This document shows positions 1 through 8,504 of a DNA stretch of 35,437 nucleotides, in pieces. The first letter of the stretch is position 1. The number at the start of each line of letters is the position of its first letter. The position numbers and the translations under genes are program-made. The notes under the pieces were generated by a model. It was not told the DNA's origin. It worked only from the letters and a program-made list of their open reading frames with translations, and did not search any database. Where the stretch lies: positions 1-35,437 of the forward strand of contig NZ_SCMK01000038.1 in the NCBI RefSeq assembly GCF_005503355.1, written 5' to 3'. The stretch is from Sphingomonas sp. 1F27F7B. GTDB lineage: Bacteria > Pseudomonadota > Alphaproteobacteria > Sphingomonadales > Sphingomonadaceae.

Positions 1-41
1 GGGCTCGTACCCCGCCGGGCTCCCGCACGATCAGGCTAGAC

Positions 42-317
42 TCAGCGCTCGCAAGCGCGCGCGTCCAATTTGAGCGCCAGGCCGCGCGCCGATCCATGGA
101 CTGTATCGCCCACACGGCAATTGAGGCGGGCTATCAGGACCCGCTTCGATCCAAAGGCGCCGTCCTCAGTCCGGGCCGTGACCACTATCTCATCGGAATC
201 CCATTCGGGATTCGGGTGCGGCGCGATGCTGACGACGATGGCCCAGGCCTCGCGTTCCGGCTGCTCGGAGCAGGCGGCCAGAGGTATGGCGAGCAACAAC
301 CGCAGAAGCGCGTGCAT
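42..317 (-). CDS. small putative lipoprotein, unknown function
   Basis: This 91-residue protein begins with a short lipoprotein signal peptide (hydrophobic LLRLLLAIP, then lipobox LAAC with Cys16), so it should be lipidated and held at a membrane facing the periplasm. The mature part is about 75 residues and has two cysteines near the C-terminal half. I do not recognise a family. The open frame extends 21 codons further upstream, but the internal ATG at 315-317 is preferred because it places the signal peptide at the N-terminus and has an AGGA stretch just upstream. The gene lies downstream of and in the same direction as the LacI-type gene, with 52 bases between them, so co-transcription is possible. 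Function cannot be inferred. Confidence 0.6.
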   Translation of the reverse strand: MHALLRLLLAIPLAACSEQPEREAWAIVVSIAPHPNPEWDSDEIVVTARTEDGAFGSKRVLIARLNCRVGDTVHGSARGLALKLDARACER

Positions 318-369
318 GCCTTGTCCTGGAGGCGTTCCCCGGGATCCGCAACTTGGTCTTGGATCGTGA

Positions 370-1383
370 TCACGCCCCACAGGATTCCCGCACGATCAGG
401 TCGGTCGGCAGCCGCTCGGCGCTGGGGTCGGGGGAGGGGTCTAGGATGCGCGAGACCAGCTGGCGCCCAGCTTCGAACGTGTCCTGCCGGATCGTGCTGA
501 GCGCGGGCGTGGAGAGCCGTGCGAGCAGCATGTCGTCATAGCCGACCACCGAGACGTCGTTCGGCACCGAGACGCCGGCACGGCGCAGCGCGCGGATCGC
601 GCCCAGCGCGATCAGATCGGACGAAGCGACGATGCCGTCGAAATGGGCGCGGCGCCTGAGCAGCCGGCTCACCGCGGCATCGGCCGATTCGAGCTCGAAA
701 TCCACTGGCACCACCAGCCTGGGATCCGCGTCGAGCCCGGCTTCCTTTAGTGCTTCGTGGTAGCCGCGCTTGCGCTGCATCGATTCCGGATCGGTGCCGC
801 CCAGGAACAGTATCGCCTTGCGCCCCAGCCGCGCGAGATGGGCTGTCGCGCGCCGCCCGCCGATCCGGTTGTCCGATCCGATCGAGCAATAAAGCTGCCC
901 CGCCATCTGCGCGCCCCAAACCACGAAATTGGCGTTGCTGTCGACGAGCTGGTTGAACGCGTCGTGCAGCATGGACTGGCCGAGGAAGATCACGCCGTTC
1001 GCCCGGCTGGTCGTGGTGGTGGCGACCAGATCCTCATAGTTTGCCGGCGTGGTGTGGCTCACCGTGAAGTCGCAGTCGCGGGCGCGCGCCGCCTCGCCGA
1101 TGCTGGCGAGCAGCTCGAGGAAGAAGGGGTGCGAGAGCGGCAGCGGCCGGCCGCGCATGAACGGCGTGACGATGACGATCGTCCCTTCGGCGCCCACCGG
1201 CGCGGCGGGCATATAGGACCGGAAGGGATAGTCATGGTCGCGGGCCAGCGCCCAGATCTTCTGCTTCGTCCGTGCGCTGATCAGCGGATGATCGTTGAGT
1301 GCGCGCGACACGGTGGAGATCGACACGCCGGCCAGCTGCGCGAGATCCTGCAGGGTCGTATTGTTGTTGCTACTGCTGCCCAT
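370..1383 (-). CDS. LacI-family transcriptional regulator
   Basis: The 337-residue protein has the LacI/GalR layout: an N-terminal helix-turn-helix and hinge at about residues 10-60 (TTLQDLAQLAGVSISTVSRA at 9-28) and a periplasmic-binding-protein-like sensor domain to the C-terminus, which ends in the usual LIVRES. Such proteins bind palindromic operators as dimers and let go, or bind, when a sugar occupies the sensor domain. An upstream TTG at 1392 is in frame, but the ATG at 1381-1383 leaves a conventional short N-terminus. The gene is divergent from the MFS transporter, with 58 bases between start codons. It is therefore the likely local repressor of the transporter and of the receptor-GH97 operon. 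The effector is probably a maltose- or glucose-type sugar given GH97, but that is inference. Confidence 0.92.
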   Translation of the reverse strand: MGSSSNNNTTLQDLAQLAGVSISTVSRALNDHPLISARTKQKIWALARDHDYPFRSYMPAAPVGAEGTIVIVTPFMRGRPLPLSHPFFLELLASIGEAARARDCDFTVSHTTPANYEDLVATTTTSRANGVIFLGQSMLHDAFNQLVDSNANFVVWGAQMAGQLYCSIGSDNRIGGRRATAHLARLGRKAILFLGGTDPESMQRKRGYHEALKEAGLDADPRLVVPVDFELESADAAVSRLLRRRAHFDGIVASSDLIALGAIRALRRAGVSVPNDVSVVGYDDMLLARLSTPALSTIRQDTFEAGRQLVSRILDPSPDPSAERLPTDLIVRESCGA

Positions 1384-1441
1384 TGTGCCCAAGCTGGAGA
1401 AGAGCCGAAAACGGCCGAGTTAATGCATCGGGGGGAATAGT

Positions 1442-2986
1442 TTGCAAGCAGGCCGGCCGAGCCAGGTGCGTGACGCCGTGTCCGGCGGCGGCCCGGTGCC
1501 GGGACGGCTCCGCCTGCTGCAAATCTGGAACATGTGCTTCGGCCTGCTCGGTATCCAGATCGTCTGGGGCCTGCAGAACGTCAACACCAGCCGCATCTTC
1601 CAGACGCTGGGCGCCGAGCTCGACGACCTGGCCATATTGTGGATCGCGGGGCCCGCGACGGGGCTGCTCGTCCAGCCGATCATCGGCCATCTGAGCGATC
1701 GCACCCGCGGCCCGCTCGGCCGGCGCCGGCCCTATATCCTGGCCGGTGCGCTGTGCACTGCGCTCGCCCTGTTCCTGATGCCCAATGCGGCCAGCCTGTG
1801 GGCTGCCAGCCTGATGCTGTGGGTGCTCACCGCCTCCATCAACATCGCAATGGAGCCGTTCCGCGCCCTGGTTGCGGACCGGGTGCCCGAGAGCCAGCGC
1901 ACCGCCGGCTTCGCGATGCAGGTGTTCTTCATCGGCATCGGCGCGGTGTTCGCCTCGGCGCTCCCCTGGATGCTCGTCCATTGGGCGGGGTTGAGCGGCC
2001 AGCCCGAACCGGGCTTGCTCCCGCAATCGGTGCGCACCGCCTTCTATATCGGCGGCTGCTGCCTGCTGGCGGCGGTGGGCTGGACGATCGTCACCACCCG
2101 GGAATGCCCCGCGCCCGCGCGCCTGCCCGACGCGGCGATGCCGTCGCACGTCCTGCCGCCCGAGCGCGCGGCCTCGCTGCTCCGCCACGGCATGGCCTGG
2201 ATGCTTGCCGGGCTGGGCATTGCGGGCGCCGCGGCGCTCGCCGGCTGGAAGCGCGAAATCTATGTCGTCGCCGGCATCGCCTTCCTGTTCGGGCTGCTCC
2301 AGGCCGTGGTGGTGCGCCTGCGCCAGCGCGGCCGCAGCTCGATCGGCATACTCGAGATCGTCGAGGACATTCGCTCGATGCCGCCGCTGCTCAAGCGGCT
2401 CGCCATCGTCCAGTTCTTCACCTGGTACGGCCTGTTCGCGATGTGGATCTACACCGTGCCCGCGCTGGCGCTGCGCCACCATGGCACCGCGGATCCGGTG
2501 TCGCCCGGCTACAATGCCGCCGCCGATTGGGTGGGCGTGCTCTTTGCCGGCTATAACGGCGTCGCGGCGCTGGGGGCCCTGTTGCTGCCCGGTATCGGCG
2601 AGCGGCTCGGTCGCCGCGCGACGCATGCCTTGTGCCTGGCGTTCGGCGCGGCGGGGCTGATCGGCTTCCTGCTCGTCGAGGATCCGGTGGCGCTGTGGCT
2701 GCCGACGGTGGGCGTGGGGCTCGCCTGGGCGGCGATCCTGTCCATGCCCTATGCCATGCTCGCGGGCAGCGTGCCGGCGGGCAAGGCCGGCGTGTATATG
2801 GGCATCCACAACATGTTCCTGGTGATCCCCCAGCTCGTCGCCTCGACGATGCTCGGGCCCCTGGTCGGCCGCGTCTTCCATGGCCAGGCCGAATATGCGC
2901 TGGTCCTTGCCGCCGCCGCGCTGCTGATCGCGGCGGGCTTCGCGCTCACGCTCCCGCCGAGCGCCGATACCGGCGCCCGGCAATAG
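1442..2986 (+). CDS. MFS sugar transporter (SLC45/sucrose-maltose type)
   Basis: This 514-residue inner-membrane protein has about 12 hydrophobic segments. The loop at residues 82-98 (GHLSDRTRGPLGRRRPY) is the extended motif A typical of proton-coupled disaccharide carriers related to SLC45 and plant sucrose transporters. It would import a mono- or disaccharide released in the periplasm. The frame opens with TTG at 1442, preceded by a GGGGGA Shine-Dalgarno five bases upstream; a GTG at 1466 is the alternative start and would remove eight residues. It is divergent from the LacI gene and upstream of the TonB-dependent receptor, from which it is separated by 522 bases, so the two are probably separate transcripts under one regulator. 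Substrate identity is inferred from the GH97 neighbour. Confidence 0.9.
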   Translation: MQAGRPSQVRDAVSGGGPVPGRLRLLQIWNMCFGLLGIQIVWGLQNVNTSRIFQTLGAELDDLAILWIAGPATGLLVQPIIGHLSDRTRGPLGRRRPYILAGALCTALALFLMPNAASLWAASLMLWVLTASINIAMEPFRALVADRVPESQRTAGFAMQVFFIGIGAVFASALPWMLVHWAGLSGQPEPGLLPQSVRTAFYIGGCCLLAAVGWTIVTTRECPAPARLPDAAMPSHVLPPERAASLLRHGMAWMLAGLGIAGAAALAGWKREIYVVAGIAFLFGLLQAVVVRLRQRGRSSIGILEIVEDIRSMPPLLKRLAIVQFFTWYGLFAMWIYTVPALALRHHGTADPVSPGYNAAADWVGVLFAGYNGVAALGALLLPGIGERLGRRATHALCLAFGAAGLIGFLLVEDPVALWLPTVGVGLAWAAILSMPYAMLAGSVPAGKAGVYMGIHNMFLVIPQLVASTMLGPLVGRVFHGQAEYALVLAAAALLIAAGFALTLPPSADTGARQ

Positions 2987-3019
2987 CGCCCACAAGGCGG
3001 CGTGCGGAGTTGCGCTGCT

Positions 3020-3075
3020 TTGCATTGCACTGCTTGTTTGTGCAAAACTTGCATTGATTGCAAGGCAAAATTGCA
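3020..3075. promoter_or_regulatory. cluster of TTGCA half-sites, candidate LacI-type operator
   Basis: Six TTGCA or TGCAA pentamers lie within 56 bases (3020, 3025, 3041, 3049, 3058, 3071). The best pair forms a 17-base inverted repeat at 3048-3064, CTTGCA-TTGAT-TGCAAG, with 6-bp perfect arms. A second weaker dyad, GTTTGTGCAAAAC, lies at 3036-3048. LacI-family operators are usually 14-20 bp dyads. The site is between the MFS gene and the receptor, about 70 bases upstream of the best -10 element. TTTGCAAGC also occurs at the MFS start codon (1441). Assignment to the LacI protein at 370-1383 is inference. Confidence 0.5.
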
Positions 3076-3119
3076 TTGAGCGACTCGCTTGGTGGAGCTG
3101 ATTCCGATCGATTTCGGTG

Positions 3120-3159
3120 CATTATCCTCATAATATTGTTATATTATAATGAGATAATG
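3120..3159 (+). promoter_or_regulatory. AT-rich promoter inside an inverted repeat, upstream of the receptor gene
   Basis: In a GC-rich window this stretch is almost pure A/T. It holds a perfect TATAAT at 3145-3150 with a poor -35 (TTATCC, 3122-3127) 17 bases upstream. The whole block is an imperfect inverted repeat: CATTATCCTCATAATAT at 3120-3136 against TATAATGAGATAATG at 3145-3159. A protein bound to this dyad would cover both promoter elements. A transcript starting near 3157 would have a leader of about 350 bases before the receptor ATG at 3509. Confidence 0.5.
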
Positions 3160-3508
3160 CCAAAGAAGTTTTCAAAAATTTCCCTCTTGCAGTCATGCTC
3201 AATTTACGCAAAGTTACGCAAAGAGCTTCCCGGCAGGGCTGTTGGCGTCTTCGCGCCTCCGGATCGGGCGGCTCGCGGTGGATGGTGGTGCCGTGGAGCG
3301 TCGCCGGCACAGGAGGAGGGTGTCTTGGGGGAAGCGCGGCATCGCCGGCTTGCGATCACGCACAGCAGCGCACGGCGTCGCCATGCGCGCATGCCGCGCG
3401 ATCGCGTTCTCACGCACCGACACAGGAATTGACGCGGCGCCGCGGGGCGGGGGCTCCGGGGTGTCGTGCGTGCAACAGCTCCGCAAAGGAGCGACGGAGG
3501 GAGGAAAG
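3160..3508 (+). other. long leader region of the receptor operon, no gene
   Basis: No convincing reading frame is seen here. The open frame continuous with the receptor lacks any signal peptide at its own start, whereas the ATG at 3509 opens directly into one. The stretch begins AT-rich, carries a tandem decamer repeat at 3204-3223, then turns GC-rich. It ends in a strong Shine-Dalgarno (GGAGGGAGGAAAG, 3497-3509). It is probably an untranslated leader of roughly 350 bases. I cannot assign it to a known riboswitch class. Confidence 0.4.
3204..3223 (+). repeat. tandem decamer repeat TTACGCAAAG x2
   Basis: TTACGCAAAG occurs twice back to back at 3204-3213 and 3214-3223. The 10-bp period is about one helical turn, so it could place two protein monomers on the same DNA face. 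It lies some 50 bases downstream of the TATAAT at 3145. It could equally be a chance duplication. Confidence 0.5.
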
Positions 3509-6500
3509 ATGAAACAGACCACCATCTTGCGGGGCAGTGCCTCGCTCGCCGCCATGGCCTTGATGGGCCTTGCCGGCATCGCCCAGGCGCAGACCGCCCA
3601 GGCACAGGCGAGCGCGCCCGACGCAGCGCAGGAGGACGGATCGCCCGCGATCGTCGTCGTCGGCGTCCGCAAGGCGCTCGAGACCGCGCAGACGATCAAG
3701 CGCGATTCCGACACCGTTGTCGATTCGATCACCGCGACCGATATCGGCGCTTTTCCGGACACCTCGGTGTCGGGCGCGCTCCAGCGCGTGCCGGGCATCA
3801 CCACGTCGCGCCTCCAGTCGACCGACGATTCGACGCACCCCTCGGGCGAGCCCACCGGCGTGCTCATCCGCGGCCTCACCTTCGTTCGCACCGAGTTCAA
3901 CGGGCGCGACAGCTTCTCGGCCGACAGCTATCGCGGCCTCAACTTCAACGACGTCTCGCCCGAGCTGATGGCCGGCGTCGATGCGTACAAGAACCAGACG
4001 GCGGAGATGATCGAGGGCGGCCTGGCCGGCACGGTCAACCTGCGCACGCGCCTGCCGTTCGACCAGAAGGGGCTCGTCGTCGCCGGCAACGCCAAGGCGA
4101 CCTATGGCAGCCGCTCGAAGGAGTGGACCGGCGAGTTCTCGGGCCTGATCTCGAACACTTGGGACACCAATATCGGCCGCTTCGGCCTGCTCGCTGATTT
4201 TGCCCGCAGCCATGTCGTCACGCGCACGGAAAGCGTGATCATGGACAAGATCGACACCTTCTGCACGACCGGCTCCACCAACGCGCAGGGCAAGGGCATC
4301 GTCAATGCGGACGGTTCGGTGGCGTGCGCCTCGAACTCGTTCGGCGGCTCGGGCTGGGCCTATATCCCGGACGGCATCCGCTATTCGCAGGTCGATTATG
4401 ATCGCGTCCGCCGCGGCATCTCGGCGGCTGCGCAATATGAGAACAATGCGGGCAATTTCCGCATGACCGCGCAGTATAACGACAGCGAATATCACAATGC
4501 CTGGCTCGAACGCGCCAGCCACGTGATCTTCCAGGGCGATGCCTATGGCAAGCCGGCCTTCTATCCGCGCACCGGCTCGTTCCTGGGTGCGGCGCCGGGC
4601 ACCTCGGCTTTCGTCTTCGGACCCGACGGCATGCTCCGCTCGGGCACGCTCACCCAGGCGCATGGCAGCTGGCGCGGGAGCTGGGACAGCACCCAGGAAG
4701 CGATCAACACCGGCTCGGCGGTGCCGGGCCTGCCCTTCGTCAACAATTGCGCGGCGCCGTCGGTCTGCTCGACGCTGCAGGATGGCCTCTATTTCCAGAA
4801 CGAGGCGCGCAATTTCGATCACCGCGAGCGGACGCAGGATCTCTCCGGCAACATCAGCTGGGATCCGACCGAGAAGCTGCACGTCAATCTCGACGTGCAG
4901 CACATCTGGGCGAACACGACCAACGACGACATCCTCGTCGCGGTCGGCTCGATGGCCAACATGCAGTACAGCACGAACCGCGACGGCACGCCCCAGGTGA
5001 AGCTGCTGCCCGGCTCGAACGTCAACTACGCCACCGGCGGTCTCTCCAACCCGCACAATTACTGGATGCCGTTCATCCAGGCGCACATGGAGCACAATGA
5101 CGCCAAGGAAACCGCGTTCCGCGGCGACCTCGCCTATGATTTCGACGAGGGCAGCTGGCTGGACTCGCTGAAGGTCGGCGTGCGCTATGCCGATCGCAGC
5201 CAGACGGTGCGCTATTCCACCTTCAACTGGAGCCCGGTCGCCGCTTCGTGGAACTGCAACGGCCCGGGCTTCAACATCGACAACACCACCGGCGGGGCCT
5301 ATCCGGCCTGCAACGCTGGCCATCCCGCCTTCAAGGGCTATGGCGCGGGCATGTGGGAGTCGGTCACGCTCGGCGACGGCTTCTACAATGGCAGCGTCTA
5401 CGACAATCCGGCGCTGGTCTACATGAACCGCGCCACGCTGATGGATCGCGCCCGGCTCGTACAGGGTGTCAGCGGCGCGACCACCAACTCGCCGATGAGC
5501 TGGCAGCCGATCTGCGACCGTGTCGATGCCACGATCGAGGGCTGCTACCTCCCGTCCGAAGTGATGCACGTCAAGGAAAGGACCAAGGCGGCCTATGCGA
5601 TGCTCCGCTTCGGCGGGGATGGGATGAACATCGGCGGGATCAACGTCCGCGGAAACATCGGCCTGCGCTTCGTCCGCACCGACATCGCGTCGGACGGGAG
5701 CGTCGGCTATCCGCTGACCACCACCTTCAACAACTATGTCCCTTGCGGCGGCCCGCTGCCGACGGGCTGGGTGGTCAACCCGATGTGCTTCGTCACCCCG
5801 GCGGTGGCGGCCTTTGCCAGCGGCGGCGGCAGCGCCAACAGCTACAGGGCGAGCTATGACAACTGGCTGCCGAGCTTCAACCTGCGCCTCGGCCTCGACG
5901 ACAAGAGCTTCGTGCGCTTCGGCTATTCGCGGGGCATGTCGCGTCCGGACTTCGGCCTGCTGCGCAACTTCGTCTCGATCCTGGGGCCGGATCTCAACGG
6001 CAGGCCGGACTCGCCCTATCTGGTGAAGAATGGCGCGGGCACGGTGACCGGCTATAATTTCGTGTTCCGCGCGGAATCGGGCTTCCCGGCGCTGAAACCG
6101 GTCACTGCCGACCAGTTCGACCTCACCTTCGAGCATTATTTCGGCCGCAGCAGCTCGTTCACGATCGACGGCTTCTACAAGAAGCTGAACGGCACGATCT
6201 CGTACGGCGAGTTCCTGCGCAGCTTCACCAACAACGGCTCGACGCAGACGGTGCTGATGCGGGGGCCGCGCAACGGGTCGGGCGGCGGCGAGCTGAAGGG
6301 CTTCGAAGTCGCATTCCAGACCTTCTTCGATTTCCTGCCCGGCGTGCTGAGCGGCTTCGGCACGCAGCTCAACTACACCTTTGTCGACCAGTCGGGCATC
6401 AGCAACTCGAACCTGGTGACGCAGGGCGCGCTCGATGCAGGCGGCACCGGCGGCTTCGGCGCGGGCGTCGACGTCTCGGGCGGGCGCGGCGCGGTGATCG

Positions 6501-6871
6501 ACTCGCACTATCTGGCCGGTATCTCGAAGCACACGTTCAACGCCGTGGCGCTGTATGAAAAGGGCCCGGTGGCGATGCGTCTCGCCTATAACTGGCGCTC
6601 GCGCTTCCTGACCAACAATCTCGACTGCTGCATCGGCCTGCCGGTGTTCCAGAAGGCAGCGGGCTTCCTCGACGGGTCGCTGCGCTTCTCGCTGGCCAAA
6701 TGGGTCGAGCTGTCGGTCGAGGGCTCGAACCTGCTCGGCACCACCACGGTATTCCAGCAGCAGATCTTCGGCGACTCCGACCTGACGCCGAATGCCAAGC
6801 CGGTGTACCGCGACGCGAACTGGAGCCGCGTCGACCGGCGCTTCCAGTTCGGCGCCCGGTTCAAATTCTAA
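3509..6871 (+). CDS. TonB-dependent outer-membrane receptor
   Basis: The 1120-residue protein starts with a Sec signal peptide (residues 1-27, cleavage after AQA), then a TonB-box-like stretch IVVVGVRKAL at 48-57. A plug domain follows (FPDTSVSGALQRVPGI at 82-97), and then a long beta-barrel ending in the C-terminal phenylalanine needed for barrel assembly (RFQFGARFKF). The size and plug wording fit the large Xanthomonas/Caulobacter/sphingomonad receptor group used for oligosaccharides. It would bind a substrate at the outer surface and pull it into the periplasm with energy from TonB-ExbB-ExbD, which are encoded elsewhere. The ATG at 3509 is chosen over earlier in-frame starts because of the signal peptide and the GGAGGGAGGAAAG upstream. 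It heads the operon with two halogenase-type genes, a JmjC-like gene and GH97. Substrate is inferred to be an alpha-glucan or maltodextrin. Confidence 0.95.
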   Translation: MKQTTILRGSASLAAMALMGLAGIAQAQTAQAQASAPDAAQEDGSPAIVVVGVRKALETAQTIKRDSDTVVDSITATDIGAFPDTSVSGALQRVPGITTSRLQSTDDSTHPSGEPTGVLIRGLTFVRTEFNGRDSFSADSYRGLNFNDVSPELMAGVDAYKNQTAEMIEGGLAGTVNLRTRLPFDQKGLVVAGNAKATYGSRSKEWTGEFSGLISNTWDTNIGRFGLLADFARSHVVTRTESVIMDKIDTFCTTGSTNAQGKGIVNADGSVACASNSFGGSGWAYIPDGIRYSQVDYDRVRRGISAAAQYENNAGNFRMTAQYNDSEYHNAWLERASHVIFQGDAYGKPAFYPRTGSFLGAAPGTSAFVFGPDGMLRSGTLTQAHGSWRGSWDSTQEAINTGSAVPGLPFVNNCAAPSVCSTLQDGLYFQNEARNFDHRERTQDLSGNISWDPTEKLHVNLDVQHIWANTTNDDILVAVGSMANMQYSTNRDGTPQVKLLPGSNVNYATGGLSNPHNYWMPFIQAHMEHNDAKETAFRGDLAYDFDEGSWLDSLKVGVRYADRSQTVRYSTFNWSPVAASWNCNGPGFNIDNTTGGAYPACNAGHPAFKGYGAGMWESVTLGDGFYNGSVYDNPALVYMNRATLMDRARLVQGVSGATTNSPMSWQPICDRVDATIEGCYLPSEVMHVKERTKAAYAMLRFGGDGMNIGGINVRGNIGLRFVRTDIASDGSVGYPLTTTFNNYVPCGGPLPTGWVVNPMCFVTPAVAAFASGGGSANSYRASYDNWLPSFNLRLGLDDKSFVRFGYSRGMSRPDFGLLRNFVSILGPDLNGRPDSPYLVKNGAGTVTGYNFVFRAESGFPALKPVTADQFDLTFEHYFGRSSSFTIDGFYKKLNGTISYGEFLRSFTNNGSTQTVLMRGPRNGSGGGELKGFEVAFQTFFDFLPGVLSGFGTQLNYTFVDQSGISNSNLVTQGALDAGGTGGFGAGVDVSGGRGAVIDSHYLAGISKHTFNAVALYEKGPVAMRLAYNWRSRFLTNNLDCCIGLPVFQKAAGFLDGSLRFSLAKWVELSVEGSNLLGTTTVFQQQIFGDSDLTPNAKPVYRDANWSRVDRRFQFGARFKF

Positions 6872-6879
6872 CTCCCCTC

Positions 6880-6913
6880 GGCGCCGCCGGCACCCTTCAT
6901 TCCCGGCGGCGCC
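6880..6913 (+). terminator. terminator-like hairpin between receptor and halogenase genes
   Basis: A perfect 11-bp stem, GGCGCCGCCGG (6880-6890) with CCGGCGGCGCC (6903-6913), has a 12-base loop and is followed by AGTTCTTTCC. It starts nine bases after the receptor stop codon. It may act as a partial terminator or as a 3' stabiliser that leaves receptor mRNA more abundant than the downstream genes. Confidence 0.6.
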
Positions 6914-6941
6914 AGTTCTTTCCACTTCACGAGCGGGTGCC

Positions 6942-8504
6942 ATGCAGCCCAGGTCGAATCCATCCCCGGCGCCACTGCGCGTCGTCATTGTCGGCGGCGG
7001 GACTGCGGGCTGGATGTGCGCGGCCGGGCTCACGCGCCTGCTGCCCAACACCGATTACGCGCTGACGCTGATCGAATCCGACGAGATCGGCACGGTCGGC
7101 GTGGGCGAGGCGACGCTGCCGCACATCCGCGAGTTCAACGCGATGCTTGGGCTCGACGAGGCCGAGTTCATGGCCGCCACCCAGGGCAGCTTCAAGCTGG
7201 GCATCGAGTTTGTCGGCTGGGGCCGGCCCGGCGGCCGCTACGTCCACCCCTTCGGCACATTCGGCGAGCGCTGGGGCGGCGTCGACTTCCAGCACCACTG
7301 GCTGCGCGCCCGGGCCGCCGGCCAGGACGTCGGCGACTGGTTCGACCATAGCTTTGCCGTGGCGATGTGCCGCGAGGGCGTGTTCGACCTGCCCAACGAA
7401 GACGCGCGCTCGATCCGCTCGACTTTCTCCTACGCCTATCATTTCGATGCCGGCCTCTATGCCGAGTTCCTGCGCGGCTGGGCCACCCGGCGCGGGGTCC
7501 GGCGGATCGAGGGCAGGATCGTCGACGTCGCCCGTCACCCGGAGACCGGCCTGGTCGAGCGTGTCGCGCTCCAGTCGGGCGCCGCGATCGCGGGCGACCT
7601 GTTCATCGACTGCTCGGGCTTCCGCTCGTTGCTGCTCGGCCAGAGCATGGGCGTTGCGTGGCACGACTGGAGCGCATGGCTCCCATGCGACCGCGCCATG
7701 GCGGTGCCCTGCGCCGGCGTGGCGGGCATCACGCCCTTCACGCGCTCCACTGCCCAGGCCGGCGGCTGGACCTGGCGCATCCCGCTCCAGCACCGGACTG
7801 GCAACGGCTATGTCTTTTCGAGCAGCTTCTGTTCGGAGGAACAGGCGCGCGAGACCATCCTGGGCGCGATCGACGGCGCGCCGCTCGCCGATCCCCGGCT
7901 GCTGCGCTTCCAGGCCGGCCGCCGCGCACGCGGCTGGGAGGGGAATGTCGTCGCAATCGGCTTGTCCTCGGGCTTTCTCGAGCCGCTGGAATCGACCAGC
8001 ATCTTCCTGATCCAGGCCGCGGTCACCGACCTTGCCAATCTGATGCCCGCGCCCGGTGGCGGCCCGCCCGATCCGCGCCTCGCCGCCGAGTTCAACCGGC
8101 TGTTCGCGATCCATTATGATCGCACCCGCGACTTCCTGGTGCTCCACTACACCGCCAATGCCCGCCGCGGCGAGCCGCTCTGGGATCATGTGCGCAACAT
8201 GACGCTGCCGGACAGCCTGGCGCACAAGATCGCGCTGTTCCGCTCGAGCGGGCGCGCGCCGGACTATAAGCTCGGCCTGTTCTCGCGCGACAGCTGGCTG
8301 GCGGTGCTGATGGGGCAGGGGATCGTGCCGGCCGCGTACGACCGGCTCGCCGATCGCCTGCCGCTGGGCGAAGTCGCCGATCGCCTGCGGGATCTGCGCG
8401 AGCGCATCGCCATCAACGCCGCCGCGCTGCCCGCGCATGCCGAGTTCATCCAAGGCTATTGCGCCGCCACCGGCACGGCGGACGACCGGGCGGTGACGGC
8501 ATGA
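6942..8504 (+). CDS. flavin-dependent (tryptophan-type) halogenase, apparently intact
   Basis: The 520-residue protein keeps the landmarks of FADH2-dependent halogenases: dinucleotide-binding GGGTAGW at 18-24, the lysine that forms or guides the active hypohalous species (K85 in GSFKLGIEF), the WxWxIP signature at 276-281 (WTWRIP), and the conserved EPLEST segment at 347-352. These enzymes use reduced flavin, oxygen and halide to halogenate an electron-rich substrate; a flavin reductase must be supplied from elsewhere. There is no signal peptide, so it is cytoplasmic. The substrate is unlikely to be assigned from sequence: homologues next to TonB-dependent receptors are common in Caulobacter and sphingomonads and are not part of antibiotic clusters. 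The ATG at 6942 is chosen over the longer frame because it lies 70 bases after the receptor stop and just before the flavin-binding strand. The stop overlaps the next start (ATGA). Confidence 0.9.
   Translation: MQPRSNPSPAPLRVVIVGGGTAGWMCAAGLTRLLPNTDYALTLIESDEIGTVGVGEATLPHIREFNAMLGLDEAEFMAATQGSFKLGIEFVGWGRPGGRYVHPFGTFGERWGGVDFQHHWLRARAAGQDVGDWFDHSFAVAMCREGVFDLPNEDARSIRSTFSYAYHFDAGLYAEFLRGWATRRGVRRIEGRIVDVARHPETGLVERVALQSGAAIAGDLFIDCSGFRSLLLGQSMGVAWHDWSAWLPCDRAMAVPCAGVAGITPFTRSTAQAGGWTWRIPLQHRTGNGYVFSSSFCSEEQARETILGAIDGAPLADPRLLRFQAGRRARGWEGNVVAIGLSSGFLEPLESTSIFLIQAAVTDLANLMPAPGGGPPDPRLAAEFNRLFAIHYDRTRDFLVLHYTANARRGEPLWDHVRNMTLPDSLAHKIALFRSSGRAPDYKLGLFSRDSWLAVLMGQGIVPAAYDRLADRLPLGEVADRLRDLRERIAINAAALPAHAEFIQGYCAATGTADDRAVTA

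Noticed and set aside
1..35. Possible remnant of a second LacI-type C-terminus (minus strand reads LIVRE; 15 bases identical at 21-35 and 386-400)
   Set aside because: A 15-base match is about what chance plus codon bias gives in 35 kb, and the frame upstream runs into the lipoprotein gene with no further LacI similarity.
3410..7051. 1213-codon open frame antisense to the receptor gene
   Set aside because: High-GC antisense frame; low-complexity Arg/Ala-rich product with no domain, while the opposite strand encodes a clear receptor.
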